Positions 34,333 to 47,100 of a stretch of DNA of 64,000 bases are shown one piece after another. A program made the translations under genes and the position numbers. The notes below the pieces were generated by a model that saw only the letters and a list, made by a program, of their open reading frames with translations, made no database searches and had not been told where the DNA came from. The stretch is from Phoronis australis (lineage: Eukaryota > Phoronida > Phoronidae). Numbering within the stretch: the stretch's first letter is position 1; every line of letters begins with the position of its first letter. Location of the stretch: NCBI GenBank assembly GCA_002633005.1, contig NMRA01000018.1, positions 1,156,554-1,220,553 of the forward strand. The letters are read 5' to 3'.

Positions 34333-35485
34333 TATCACTGACTGATCACTGTTCCTCGCCAGTACTTGCCGTGTCTGTAGAGACATATAGCACAACTAGT
34401 GTTAAGCTCTTGTTTTATATTATACATTATACATTATATACTATTTCTGTACAGTGGCTTTAAAAAGCAGTATGATGTTTACACCTTTGTTGATCTTGGG
34501 TGTTTAGTTGTCTCTTCATAATCTCCAACTCATCACTTGTAGTCAGCTGTTTGAAAAGAAATTAACACAAAATAAGCAAATGTATATTCCCAGAAATGAA
34601 AAACAACAGACAGTGTCAACAAAGTAACAACTGCGGATGTAAAATAGGATGCAAATGAGATGGTTTGTGAAATTACATGATCATAGTGTTTGTGTGAAAT
34701 AATGGTACACTCTATTTCCCATACCAATGGTAACTGAAACTTCCACTTCACACAGGTATATATTAAGTAAACTTTAATTGAAACTTTAACGGGGATGCAA
34801 GTGCCATAATTTAAATATCCTCACGGATTAACAAATCTATAGTCTGAATCCCTCCCTAATTTTAATTAAAACAATTCTCATTTTTGGTAACAGTGAACAA
34901 GTTTGAGCAGAAAGGCACACATTTACAGCAACATACATTACAGTCTAAACGTTTTGTTATACACTTTCCATCACAGACGGACCCATGACCAGCACACTCA
35001 GATCAACAAAACCATGATGATGAAGCTATTACAATTGGTGTATACAGCTTTAAATGATAACGTTAAATGTGCTGTTGTAGATCACGGCAATTGTTCACAT
35101 ATTCTGCACCAAAATAATTACAGAAATTGACGTTCTTTCATTTTTCCATGTCTGATTATCTATTTATGGCAAATCGTGTAAACTAAACTCAATACAAGGC
35201 TGATAACAGACTAAAATATTTTCATCTTTGTTTTTATTTGAAAAATTTTACAAATTGAAATTTGCATTTCCAGCCATCTTGTACACTAAGCAAAGAATTA
35301 CTGCGTATGTTTTTCACTCCTTCCTAATTTGGTCATAACGGCACTCTAGTTCTCTCTATCCAAGTGCTGTAAATGTCTTTAAGCATGCTTTGAGGGTCGT
35401 ACCTTTGGTTTCACAACACAGATTTTTAAGAGACAGTAGTCTTTGGATCCAAATTTTATGAAACTGCCATAGAAAGTGTAAACGC
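34333..35485. other. AT-rich non-coding stretch
   Basis: No gene or repeat family is recognised here. Confidence 0.5.
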
Positions 35486-35738
35486 CATGTTCGCACCCAG
35501 CCTAAAAAATTGGGGTGCTCCAACTTTAGGAAATGTGGACTTTTTACTGATTTAGGGGATAGGTTTAAAGCTGTGAATTGTGCATTCGCCGAATTTCGGT
35601 AGTTCCTGTCTTTTTAGTGGACTTTTGTCTCACTTCCCACTTTTTTCGTAGTTTTTGTTTCTCTGAGGCGGATCTTTTTGCCCACTTCATCAAATGAGGG
35701 GGGCTCGTTTGAGCCCCTCCCCCCTGGGTGCACGCATG
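35486..35738. mobile_element. MITE-like element, family B copy 3
   Basis: The left end is CATGTTCGCACCCAGCCTAA and the right end is CCCTGGGTGCACGCATG, matching the termini at 10039 and 14269. The interior TTTTTAGTGGACTTTTG matches the 10-kb copy in reverse complement. An inner palindrome (GGGGCTCGTTTGAGCCCC) lies near the right end. The start of the 807-bp duplicated segment falls inside this right end. Confidence 0.65.
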
Positions 35739-37330
35739 AACACTGGGTGCTTTCACAGAGATATTTCCTTACCTTTCTGAGACTCCAACATTTGGATTGC
35801 ATGGTGGAGAAATACATGGTTTAGTTCATGTTTCTTGCAAGATGAGCTTGGCAAGACGATAACATAAATCAAAGAACACTTGATTCGTCAAAGGCGGCCC
35901 AATCATAAACTGATATCGGGCCAAAAATCACCAGAATTGATTCTTGTCCGCAAATGATTTATTTTGAAACCTGTGCCTCACTGCTTTAATGGAAAAAGGA
36001 AGAATTCACTTGGCCTCTTGTGACGCTGAGAAAAAAGGTTTCCGGGCCACCTCAGCTAGTATCATGTGACCTTTTTCTTTTTGAAAATATGGACAGTTAA
36101 AAAGTACTTCATTAATTAAAAAAGATCAGAACCAATCGATGCTTTTTTGGTCTTACCAACGTAATGAGGCACTAGACAATGAGTACAAAACCAGTAATGA
36201 AATTATTAAGTTTCATGATCTCTGCACCTAGTGGTCTATAGAAATGAAAAAATAGAAATCGTCTATTTTTTCTGCGATTTTTGTTTGCTACTATCACTAC
36301 TAAAGAGGGCTTCATTCTCCCTGGACCCTGTCATGGGTCTGCCTTTACATAAGTAATTACAGGTAGGTATCTAGATCATCTGTGAACAACATGTAGTTAC
36401 CTGAGTGGCGACTGTTGGGTGCCTCTACATTATCATAGGCACTGTTGCTATACACGTTGTGGTACATATCATGCTCGCGTGAATCTGAAACGAAACACAT
36501 ACATTGTACACGATGAAATCTCANCCTCTCCCCTGGGTGCACGCATGAACACTGGGTGCTTTCACAGATATTTCCTTACCTTTCTGAGACTCCAACATTT
36601 GGATTGCATGGTGGAGAAATACATGGTTTAGTTCATGTTTCTTGCAAGATGAGCTTGGCAAGACAATAACATAAATCAAAGAACACTTGATTCGTCAAAG
36701 GCGACCCAATCAAAAACTGATATCGGGCCAAAAATCACCAGAATTGATTCTTGTCCGCAAATGCTTTATTTTGAAACCTGTGCCTCACTGCTTTAATGGA
36801 AAAAGGAAGAATTCACTTGGCCTCTTGTGACGCTGAGAAAAAAAGGTTTCCGAGCCACCTCAGCTAGTATCATGTGACCTTTTTCTTTTTGAAAATATGG
36901 ACAGTTAAAAAGTACCTCATTAATTAAAAAAGATCAGAACCAATCGATGCTTTTTTGGTCTTACCAACCTAATGAGGCACTAGACAATGAGTACAAAACC
37001 AGTAATGAAATTATTAAGTTGCATGATCTCTGCATCTAGTGGTCTATAGAAATGAAAAAATAGAAATCGTCTATTTTTCTGTGATTTTTGTTTGCTACTT
37101 TCACTACTAAAGAGGGCTTCATTCTCCCTGGACCCTGTCATGGGTCTGCCTTTACATAAATAATTACAGGTAGGTATCTAGATCATCTGTGAACAACATG
37201 TAGTTACCTGAGTGGCGACTGTTGGGTGCCTCTACATTATCATAGGCACTGTTGCTATACACGTTGTGGTACATATCATGCTCGCGTGAATCTGAAACGA
37301 AACACATACATTGTACACGATGAAATCTCA
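35717..37330. repeat. 807-bp tandem duplication joined at an N
   Basis: Copy 1 (35717-36523) and copy 2 (36525-37330) are nearly identical, with only scattered single-base changes and 1-2-bp indels. They are separated by a lone N at 36524. Both contain the same non-coding sequence, for example from ACACTGGGTGCTTTCACAG to CATTGTACACGATGAAATC. The low divergence together with the N suggests two alleles placed in tandem by the assembler, although a real recent duplication is possible. Confidence 0.92.
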
Positions 37331-39176
37331 ATACGGGCAGGCTCTCAGAACTTATTTTGGCTCAGTATTCCGTAGCCAGATCAAGCAATCGAATTCAGAG
37401 TCATGCGCTTCAGTCTAGCAATAACCTGTCAGTTCTTCCGATGTCAAAGAATTGTTCCAATTCGGGGAAAGTCAGGACTGAGGTATTTTAGTACAATGAA
37501 TCAGTGAGGGCCGACAATGCCTGCCCCCATTCCAATGCTCACCAGGAGTTGAGGATTAAGATTCACCATGCAGGTCAATAGCCCCAGTGGTAATAACTTT
37601 CAAAGAACCTCGTAATTTAAAGCGCTGTGAAAAATGTGGCATAATTATAATTATTGTTGTTTTTCATTTTGGCATTTCAATTTTATTTGACTGGGTCTAA
37701 AACATCAAATGATGTCATACTAAACATCCCCGCAGCCCTGAGTGTCCTTATTGAAAGTATTTTTTTATGGAAGGAAGGTTTACAGTCCCTTTAAAAACAA
37801 TCTTACTAGTGGTAGGCCAAGTCACACGGCTGCCACATGGCTACTCTGAGTGATGCCATAGACATCCACAATGGTGACCTACATTGTAAGCAGTTTCCTT
37901 GCTTCCAATCTTAGTTAACTGGATAACTTCTCTACAAAGGGTCGCATGTCGCCAAGAATCTTTTAAAATGTAACTAGCCAATCCATGAAACCATATATTT
38001 TTCAAATCCTTCATGGTCACAGAATCACAGAAGCCTAGTGCACACGAAAATAATGCTTCACTGTTTGTAGTCTCAATGCAATTTTCCAAATTCTGCATAG
38101 GTAAGCCGCGGCTGCCACGTAGGTGACGAATTTTGCATGAAACTTGAAAATTCTACTGGTCTTGGGACGACTGGGTTTTTGGTCTAAAAAAGCCTTGATA
38201 ATTTTTCCCAGACTCACGATTGTACCTAAGATAATATAGATAGCATTTTAAAGTTTTAAATGAAATTTGTCACTTATATGGCAGATCATAAAATAATTTG
38301 AAAAATACATTGCTTTCTTGGATTGAAGAGTTGTACATTAAAAATGTTTAAAGAAGTGTGACCCTTGGTAGCAAAGGTATTCAATAACAACCGCTGTAAA
38401 CTATATTCTGGTGTCAAACGACAACTTTCTTAAAAAGTGCATTTCCTCTTACAAAGCAACCTCATCATGTTCCTAACCATTGTCTGAATTTTCTTGTAAT
38501 AAAATCCTTGAAATTCCCGTGACGGCTTTACTACTTCAAAGGCTGAAACTAACCTCCGGAGTAAGGACTGTAATAAGCATGGTGTCAACCAATAGTGAGC
38601 TGACAGTTCTGCTCAAGTCAAATTGATTATAGTCTAAATAAAGAAAACTGGGGTCGACCAAATTTATAACCGTAAGTGGCTTGACTCAAAAGTTGTTTTT
38701 TGTCAGAAGGCGCAAGTTTATTTCACCTTAAGGATCAATGTAATACCCTGGGAAAATGTCCAAATATGGCTACCTTCTAAACATCATAACTCAGAGATGG
38801 CTAATCGACATCCTAGGAAAATTTCAGGCTCTTTGCTTTATGCAGAGTTCTCCAAAATGTTCCGCTTTTGCCGCATGAGGAGCTATCAAAAATACGACTT
38901 ATGATTTTCGTGAAAAAACTCTAAAGTTGCAAAAAATGAAAACAAAATAATTAAGCAAAACTGCTACAGCATTTTATATCCAATGAAATTTGATCATGTT
39001 TTTGCTACCATTCTTTTGATACCAATGAACGTACCTTTTTCTAAATTTTCCTATTAAAAACAAATTGGTAAAAAGTCGAAAATGAAATTCTAAAACCGTT
39101 CTACTCTCAGGAAAATCAAAATCGAAAGTTTTACACATTTGACTAAACGTAGACCAGTCGATAAGGTCCTATATAA
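37331..39176. other. Intergenic stretch downstream of the receptor gene
   Basis: AT-rich, with no coding or structural signal found. The receptor's 3' UTR may extend into its right end. Confidence 0.5.
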
Positions 39177-39582
39177 CCTTAAGGCCTAACTTCAACAGAA
39201 TTTTGTTATTTTAGATGTATTGGGCTTACCAGATAGTCCGGCCTAGCAAAGCCTTAATAAAATAGTTGTGAAAACACAAGTTCAATCGTGCAAACGTAAG
39301 CCCCGCCAAATAATAAGTGAAGCCGCCTTTTCGTGCCATGTTGCGTCACCGCGAGATCCCAGCACAAACAGCAAAAGGCCGATAACAGTTGTAGTGAATA
39401 GGGGTCTGAATAGTGTGAGGGTGTTAGTCGCAGCTGTTTGAATTAAAAAGTGATTCTCACAGTGACGTAGACAAAAGCAAGCCAATACACCTAACAGTTC
39501 ATTACATTTGGCAATTTATGGAACTAGTGGGCTCAAAGTGATGCTCTTAACATACTGTAGAAACCAAATTTACAGAATGACA
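39177..39582 (-). other. 3' UTR of the multi-VFT receptor gene
   Basis: This is the sequence after the TGA stop of the receptor. It is the part duplicated in inverted orientation at 3080-3535. I did not find a canonical AATAAA on the minus strand here, so the cleavage site is unknown. Confidence 0.6.
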
Positions 39583-41136
39583 TCACTGCTTAAGATAGGC
39601 TTTAAGAAAATTATTAACTTTATTGAAGACGCCCCAGATCTTGGTTTCTAACCTACCATCTGCTCTCTTACTGGCAGCATATTGTGACTTCTTTTCTTCC
39701 TCCAAGTCCTTCCTGTATCGGCCGAGTAGCCACAGTTTCCTTATAAAGATGCAGCCGACAATGATGTAACCGTTGACAACATTCGATATGGCAATGGAGG
39801 GATCCCTGTACTGGTGATCTGTTAGGGTGGAGACGATCGTCCAGACGATCCAACATCCCACTGTGAAGAGTGCGGTGATGAGGACCCAACGGGCCTCACG
39901 ATGGTTCAGCTCATTGTCGTACGTGACGAAACCCATGATGGCGGTCATCAAAATAAGCACCATGACGTAGACGCAGGACAAGACGAGACCCTCGTTGTGG
40001 AAATCATGTGGTGAACAGCGACACCTCAAATCGCCGTTGACATATATTTCGTCAACATATGGATGACGGAGTATGAGCCACTCTGTGTTGATGATTACCT
40101 ATAGAATCAACGACAGCTTTACTCTTACTGATCGATACTGCACTGATAAAAATCCACAATTTTCCCAGTAATTGTTTAATATTTTATTTTAATACTCAAG
40201 CCTTTTGATTTTATCTAGACATTTTAATGATTCTCTGTCCAGTTTTTACATTTTTAACGATATTCGACTGTTTTTGTTCTAAATGTTTTGTGAAGATTTT
40301 ACCTTGACAAAAGGCCCAGTTAGAGGTAAACAATGTGAAGGAATAGCAAAATACAATTACACAGATGTCTTAAGGAAGATAACGTCAAAACTATTTTAAT
40401 TTACAAAAATGAGCTAGAGTCTATTGACAGGTATATTGACAACAACATACAGACTTTACGGATTAAGCATTTTATAGATATCGGTATTAGCGAATGGAAA
40501 TAACATGCCAGAAAAACCAATTTAAAACTATTTACCAACCTGCACCAAAACGAGAAACACAGCTATGAAGAAGAAACACATTGGATGAGAGAGGTTTTTG
40601 TACTTGTCCGTGTCGTCGTCACCAACGCGCCAGGCATTGAGTACCTTCAGCAGAAGCGGTGCAAAGATCATCGCGTAGACAAAGCCCTGGCCAAACCGGC
40701 GTATAGCACACACCTGGTAACCGGGGAGGTAGATGAATGCTATATTGAGTAGAAAGAGTAGCAGTACGCCGACGAGAACAAAGAATCCGAGTATGGAGGT
40801 GCCACCTTTGACAGGGTAGACAGCACACAGGTAAATGATGAGAATGAAACAGAAGAGGGCACCAATGCTGCTGAACGCCAACACAATGATGCCCCAGGCG
40901 TTGTGAAATTCGCGTGCCTGATCCTCCGGCGATATCTTGCACTGCATCTGTTTCAGCGAATCCTTTTGGGTATTGGCACCTGTCTGACCATTGGTAGTAC
41001 CACTGTTATTTGTGTTCTTACAAGAACACTTTTTGTCCACAGGACAGATGGATAAGCTGATCTTGCTTAGATCGCCATTCGCAGAATAGCCAACAGGGTC
41101 ACTGACCATGTCCAGCTTTTCTTGCCAGTATCCAAT
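39583..41136 (-). CDS. Seven-transmembrane domain of the multi-VFT receptor (exons 40540-41136 and 39583-40098)
   Basis: The two exons encode 370 residues and join in phase 0. The linker (residues 1-80) starts I-G-Y-W and has Cys at 31, 37, 39 and 66. It is much shorter in Cys than the nine-Cys domain of mGluRs. Helices lie at about 81-104, 115-137, 143-171, 186-209, 236-258, 268-291 and 299-322. Cys143 at the top of helix 3 (C-A-I-R-R-F-G) can bond with Cys225 or Cys227 of the second extracellular loop, as in other class C receptors. Helix 6 and 7 phrases W-I-V-W and R-D-P-S-I-A-I-x3-V-N-G recall the GPRC5/BOSS group more than mGluRs. The tail is only about 48 residues, basic, with an E-E-E-K-K cluster, and ends F-L-K-A-Y-L-K-Q. 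Confidence 0.94.
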
Positions 41137-44100
41137 CTGCAAGAAGAGGATTTTCAACAAAAGTAAGCATCATCATTCATTTCAGATAATACAAAATTAA
41201 TATGCTTTTGGTTATTTCACAAAGAGCACAACAACAGTCCTTTCGCGTTGTTTTGCGCGCGAAGCCAAATCACGAAATAAGCACGTGCGTCTGTGAGAGA
41301 TGACAACCAAAAATGTGGTTTGCCATAGTGGTCACTGTGGCCATTCAGACTCACACCTGCAGCCATCTGGTGTTTACAATAATTCTAAAGATCCCTGGCT
41401 GCACGTGTTGAGGGTGAGATAGTTTCACCAACGATTGAACTTCTACCCTCTCACAGTCAACATGTAACCAGTTCTCCAAAAACATTTGCCGTACTTTAAC
41501 CAATGTAATTTTTTACATAGGCCTATGCATTAACAGGAAACATACTTCCGATAATTTGAGCTGATTTTCTTTTTAAAAGTCGTCAAAAGTTTGGTTCATG
41601 TTAAACACTCTTTTTATTATAGTTAACTGTCAACCTTAGTAGATTTTTTAAAATTGCAATTATTGTATAACTCTATTTTTATTCGTGTTACTGTATAACT
41701 TTATTTTTCATTACTACCCTTAGCAATTCTTTAAACACATTTTTATGTGCCAAATGAGCGAGTTATTTAACTACTTTGCAAATTTTGATGGCCATTTTCA
41801 GAACTTTTAATTTCTTAATATGCTATTCGCAACTTAAAACATCTAGATTTTCTTTAGCACCTCAGTAGATTTGCAAAAAAATCAGGTCTAGACGCCAAGT
41901 AGTCAGACTTTTACACATATTTTCCATCCTGCAAACAATTTCCGTATTTCGCTATCTCGTTCTTCTTGGTTGTGAGGTAAGATTATAGTGAATGTACAAT
42001 GGTGATGCTAAGCACACGACGGACTTCACTGTTTTTTTCCTTCAGACTTTTGGGAAGCGGGTCGCAATGAGACATCCCACATTCATGGATATTTATCCAG
42101 TTTATGCCACTACCTTGAATCGGCATTACAGCCCATGGCACAGCAGTAGTACTTTCTGTGACTTAATGTGACTTAAAATATGAAGTATTCAGATGACAGA
42201 TGCTAATAGTAACAAATGAATCTTTATAGGAGCGAAAGCGAGGCTGCTGACCTGCCTGCCTTATCTTTAGGTGTGCTGCTATTTTGTACCTCACAGCATG
42301 GGAGAGCGATCAATGCAGAAGGCTAGAATTAGACTCTCGCCAGAGTACACAGAACTAAGGTATATAGTGCCATTTTGACTGTACTCGCATTGTCTCGCAC
42401 ACTCACGCCACCATTTTGTGCTTCTGAGCATGCGCATAGTGAATGAGGAAGGTCTGTTGAATATAGTATTTGAGTACTTGAATATAGTAGTTGAATATAG
42501 TAGTTGAATATAGTAGTTGAATATAGTAGTTGAATATAGTAGTTGAGGGTCTCAAATTCTAGTCTGCCTTGGAAACACTTGACATGAAAATGAGAAAATA
42601 CAAAAATCTGAAATGTCAACAATTCAAACCAGACTTTAAAATGCAAAAAATCTGTTATTTTTTTATTTTTAATGACAATTTAAGAGTTGGCAGGACTTAA
42701 TTGACAGCAGACTACACATGTTTAATCTTACCAGTTTGTAACCATATTCATCTGCTGTATTCCTGGCCGAAGGATTTCTCACATAGTTATAGAAATAGTA
42801 GCCAATATCGCCATAGCGATCACTGGTAAACTTGAAGGTGAGATTCCTGCTGTCAAAGGTTACTCTCCACTGAGTAATCAAGATCTGCTCATATATTTTT
42901 TGCCGTCGGTCTTTCAGCTGTTTCACGCATGCATAGACATCCTGTGATGCACTCTGTCGACATTCTGGAATATCATTGATACCCTTAGCGATCTCGTAGA
43001 CGGAGATAATGGTTTGATAGACAAACGGATCCATAGAGATCATATCCTCTGTTATCACTTCATTAGTGGTGCAAAGCTGGTTGTACTGCTTCTGAGGGAA
43101 CTTGCTCTGACGGTACTGACACTTGTGGATGTGTTGCCAGAACTCTTCGAACCAGTCCTTTGGAATTCCTTTTGTGTTTGTGAAACTCAGCTTGGCCACC
43201 CACCTAATGAACTCCGGGATGGGATCAGAACGGACCTTTAAGGTGATTGAACCCAGAGCAACATCTTCGTAACCTGCAGTGACCTCCTTAAGATCCGCCC
43301 AAGAGGAATGGCCAACAAGCAGGAATTTTCCTTGAAGGTTGAGCTCTTTGATCGATTGGAGGATGGCACGCGCATGTTGTGTGGTGACGAAAACCACAAC
43401 AACCGTAGCCTTAGGTTTATCATTTAGCTTCTGAACATGCGTTTTTATCTGATCAAGTGAAGCGGTTAATGGCAGAATAATACGGTTGGCAATGCACAAA
43501 GTCGACGAGTTTGTTCGCAACATTGTTTCCGCCACCCTGTTGTCTGGCTCATCATCACTGTTCATTATCTGAATGTAAGAGTGGCCATATTTTCTTAAGA
43601 ACTCTGCAATAGCGACGGCTTGCAGCGTATCTGGAGGCGATGTGCGTAGAACATATGGATACTTCACTTTGTCTGTCAAAGTTGGTGACGTAGCACTAGG
43701 ACTGACCATAGTAATCTGCTGAGGTCGTGCAATCTCATTGATGGCCATCGTTGTTTCCGAACCCATGGGCACAATAGCCATAACTGATAGTGGATCGATA
43801 AGCCCCTTAGCAGATATGCCACAGAAGCCCTGGCCCCCCAAGTACGTCCATGCGTCATTGCCAGCACGCACTGCGCTAGAGCAGGTATCCACAGCAAGAC
43901 CACCCAGCTTGATACTCTGAGCCAGCTTCAGTCCTTCATTCATGTTGATCTTTTCAATAGCGTAGAAGAAAGCCAGCATATTCTGAAAGCCGAAAGTGGT
44001 ACTCATGTCGCCACAGTTGTACTGGTCTGAGCCCTGCTGATGGACGTCGAAGAAACCAAGGATGTTCAAGTCAACGACGGCTGTCTTCTGCATGAAGCGT

Positions 44101-47100
44101 GTCGGCTGTGCGACCAGACCTACACATTCCTCACATCTTAGGTCGGATGCATTCTTCTTGACACAATTGGAGTTCCATATCATCTCGTAGTTGGAGTATA
44201 TTTTGAGACGGTGTGTGTCATTATAACTTCCAACCTGAAAGAGCAAATCCAATGATCTGAAACAACTTGAGTAAAAGAACAATGCCGTTTCTCATATGTG
44301 AGATTTTGAACAAGGGTTCCGAGTGAACATTAATATTTAAAATTCCCACAATTTCAAATATGCAAAAGAAATTTTGCTTCATCATTAAAAGAATTTAAAT
44401 CAAAAGGAGATACATTGATAACAATGCATCTATATTCTGTTGAGGATGAAATTTCTAATAACTACCACCTGTAGACTAATAAAACTATAGAACATGAAGT
44501 TATTGATATCTGGGCATCATAATGTAAAAATCAAGACTCTGGGATCATCAAGCACTTGAAAACAAATGTATGTGTGTACTATAAATATTCAAAAATATAT
44601 GGTAGCAAGGTAGCCTACAAATGAACATTTGCAAAATTCATAACAAAGATGTACATAAAACATACATTTTCTGAGTAGTATGCTTTCTGGCCAGCCTTTC
44701 CCTGCTCAATACTGTAAATATGGTAACCTCGTGTACTTTCGTGTGTATCCCTGTCAAAGCTGAACTCTTGTTTCGTGGCATCTTGAAATTTCACTCCTTC
44801 GATTCCCTCTATGACAGCTTGTCGTCGCTGACCTGCACAAAAATCAGCCTCAGTCAGAGACACAGTCTCTATTCAATATTTTGAAGCAAACTAAATAAAT
44901 TCAACCACATTGAAATGTGCATTTCAAAATTATCAAAAAACAAGAGGCCATCCCCATACTACAACCAGATTCTGAGACGGGCAAAGCTCAATATGGTGTT
45001 TCAAAAGGTTTATTCAGGCACGTTCTATGGTCAGCAGTGCTTTGGAAAAAAATGTCTTTTCTTCACCTATTCAGCTCACAATATGACAGATAAGTATAAT
45101 AATTAATTTTGATGATTTTCTGAACAAAACAAAATGCAGGAAATTTTGCTCATAGTCTGTCCTTAAACATGCTCCATTCAGCAATCAAATCTAGTAAAAA
45201 CTCGATTCATTGTAACAACATAATCATTTTTTGAATAGAAAAAAATATATTAAAAATGACACTGTTGGCGACTACTTTTGTCAAAACAGTGAATAATTAC
45301 AGTAATAATAAACAATTTTTGGTGCACTGAAAAAAACAACTTTATAGGTGATGATTTCTTCACGCAAGACTTTCAGAACAAGAAAAAAGTAATCATAGAA
45401 AAAATACTATTTTCCCGTCATGACAGCCAATTCTGAATCAGGTAACAGCAAAATTCAAATGGTAAGAGCTATTGGGGGGGGGCAAAAATCTAACTACAGA
45501 TTGGCTTAACCACTAACTCTCCTGTTAATGCCCCTTCATGGTCACGAGGGAAGACTACTCTAATGTTAAAATTGGCTTCCGCCCAGCCGTCATGACAGGG
45601 TATTTCGGGTCGTTTTGTCTGAATACTTTTGGCTTGTACCGCGGCTATGCAAAACCTTGAGATGAAAAGGAAGATTCAAAGCTCAAGTCTTAAATTCATT
45701 GCACAGACGCTAGCCATCAGGGAGACAAACTTCAGGCCACACCGACAACATGGACGGTCTCATTAACAGCAAGGTCTTCTCACAACTTGAAGCTAGATTT
45801 CTTTAACAATAATTTCTTTTCTCGCAAACGGCACTTCTTTCCACCCACTGACGGAAGGTACAAGTAACAGGTGCTTGACAATATTAACCACATTCCTCAT
45901 ACAGTGTGAACTGCAACTAGGAACATACAGGGTGTTCCAAAAATATACTCATAATTGAACAACAATACTTGCTTTTAACGACTCAGGAAGATTACAAGTT
46001 AAAAGTCATAAAGAGGTCATGAAAAAAAATCTTTATGATAACTATATTAACTATATTCGAATGTTTTTATATCCTGTATTTACATAATATTCTATCCTGT
46101 TGTTGTTCTTGGTTTACTGGTTCCTGTTTTGTAGTCAGTACTGTATTAGTTATATATTCCTAGAACCTATTAACTTCCTGTACATTTCTGTATAATATAT
46201 TTTATTATTTGTTGATATCAATACACTTTTAGTTCGACAGCCAACTGGATACAATCTTTGTTTTACTCACGGCTTTTCCAAACTAAATCCCAAATTTCCG
46301 TTATTTAGCAATTCAGAAAGACGATTATTGAGTTTACTTTAAAATTGCGAGATAAATTCTTTCTCCAAAATGAAGTTATTTGTTTGCCATTCTCATGTAT
46401 ACACAGCACGTCATGACAGGTCCCATATCTACCTTCACAACAAGGTGTAACCATAAAGTAGGGTCGGGTCCAGACTTTGATCCATGGCTTTGTACTGAAG
46501 TGTGAATGAATTTTTTGTGACTCTCTGTATGTGGTTCACGTTAAAAGAACTACTGAGGTATATTGTTAACGGGAATGCCCATGTAGTTTGTGAGGGAAAA
46601 TGTCTATCCCGATTTAGCAGTCCAAAGTCATACGTACCAGTGTTTCTGAAGAGAGAGCATGGTCCAGAGTAGTCTTGACCACACAGCTTGACCAGTGTCC
46701 GGTGGAGACCAAGGGCTGCACTCTCAACAGCATTGACCACATACAGAACATAAGGATCCTGTTTGTAATTCAGGTTGTCGTCAATAAGGCTCTTGCTGAG
46801 TGAATCGCACTGCTTGTTATAGCCTGAGCTGCGACCGGGCATATTGCACTGGAACGTCTTCTCGTACTTTTCTTCCCACCATGGGTTTCTCTTGTAGGTT
46901 GCGGGTGTCTTGGTCCTCAGATACTCATCAAATTCAGGCAGATCAGCCGTCTCCAGGTCAAAGGTCGCCGACTCATACAACATGGGTGCCAGGCCAGAGT
47001 TAGACAATAAATCGTCGTCAAGTCCCCACTCATCACTACCCAGGAACCGGTACTTTGTTCTCGCCTTGGGATCCTTCATGACAGCCTTCAGGAAGGTGCT

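Noticed and set aside
45925-45960. The phrase CAGGGTGTTCCAAAAATAT, resembling the end of some mariner-type elements
   Set aside because: No matching inverted partner or target duplication was found nearby.
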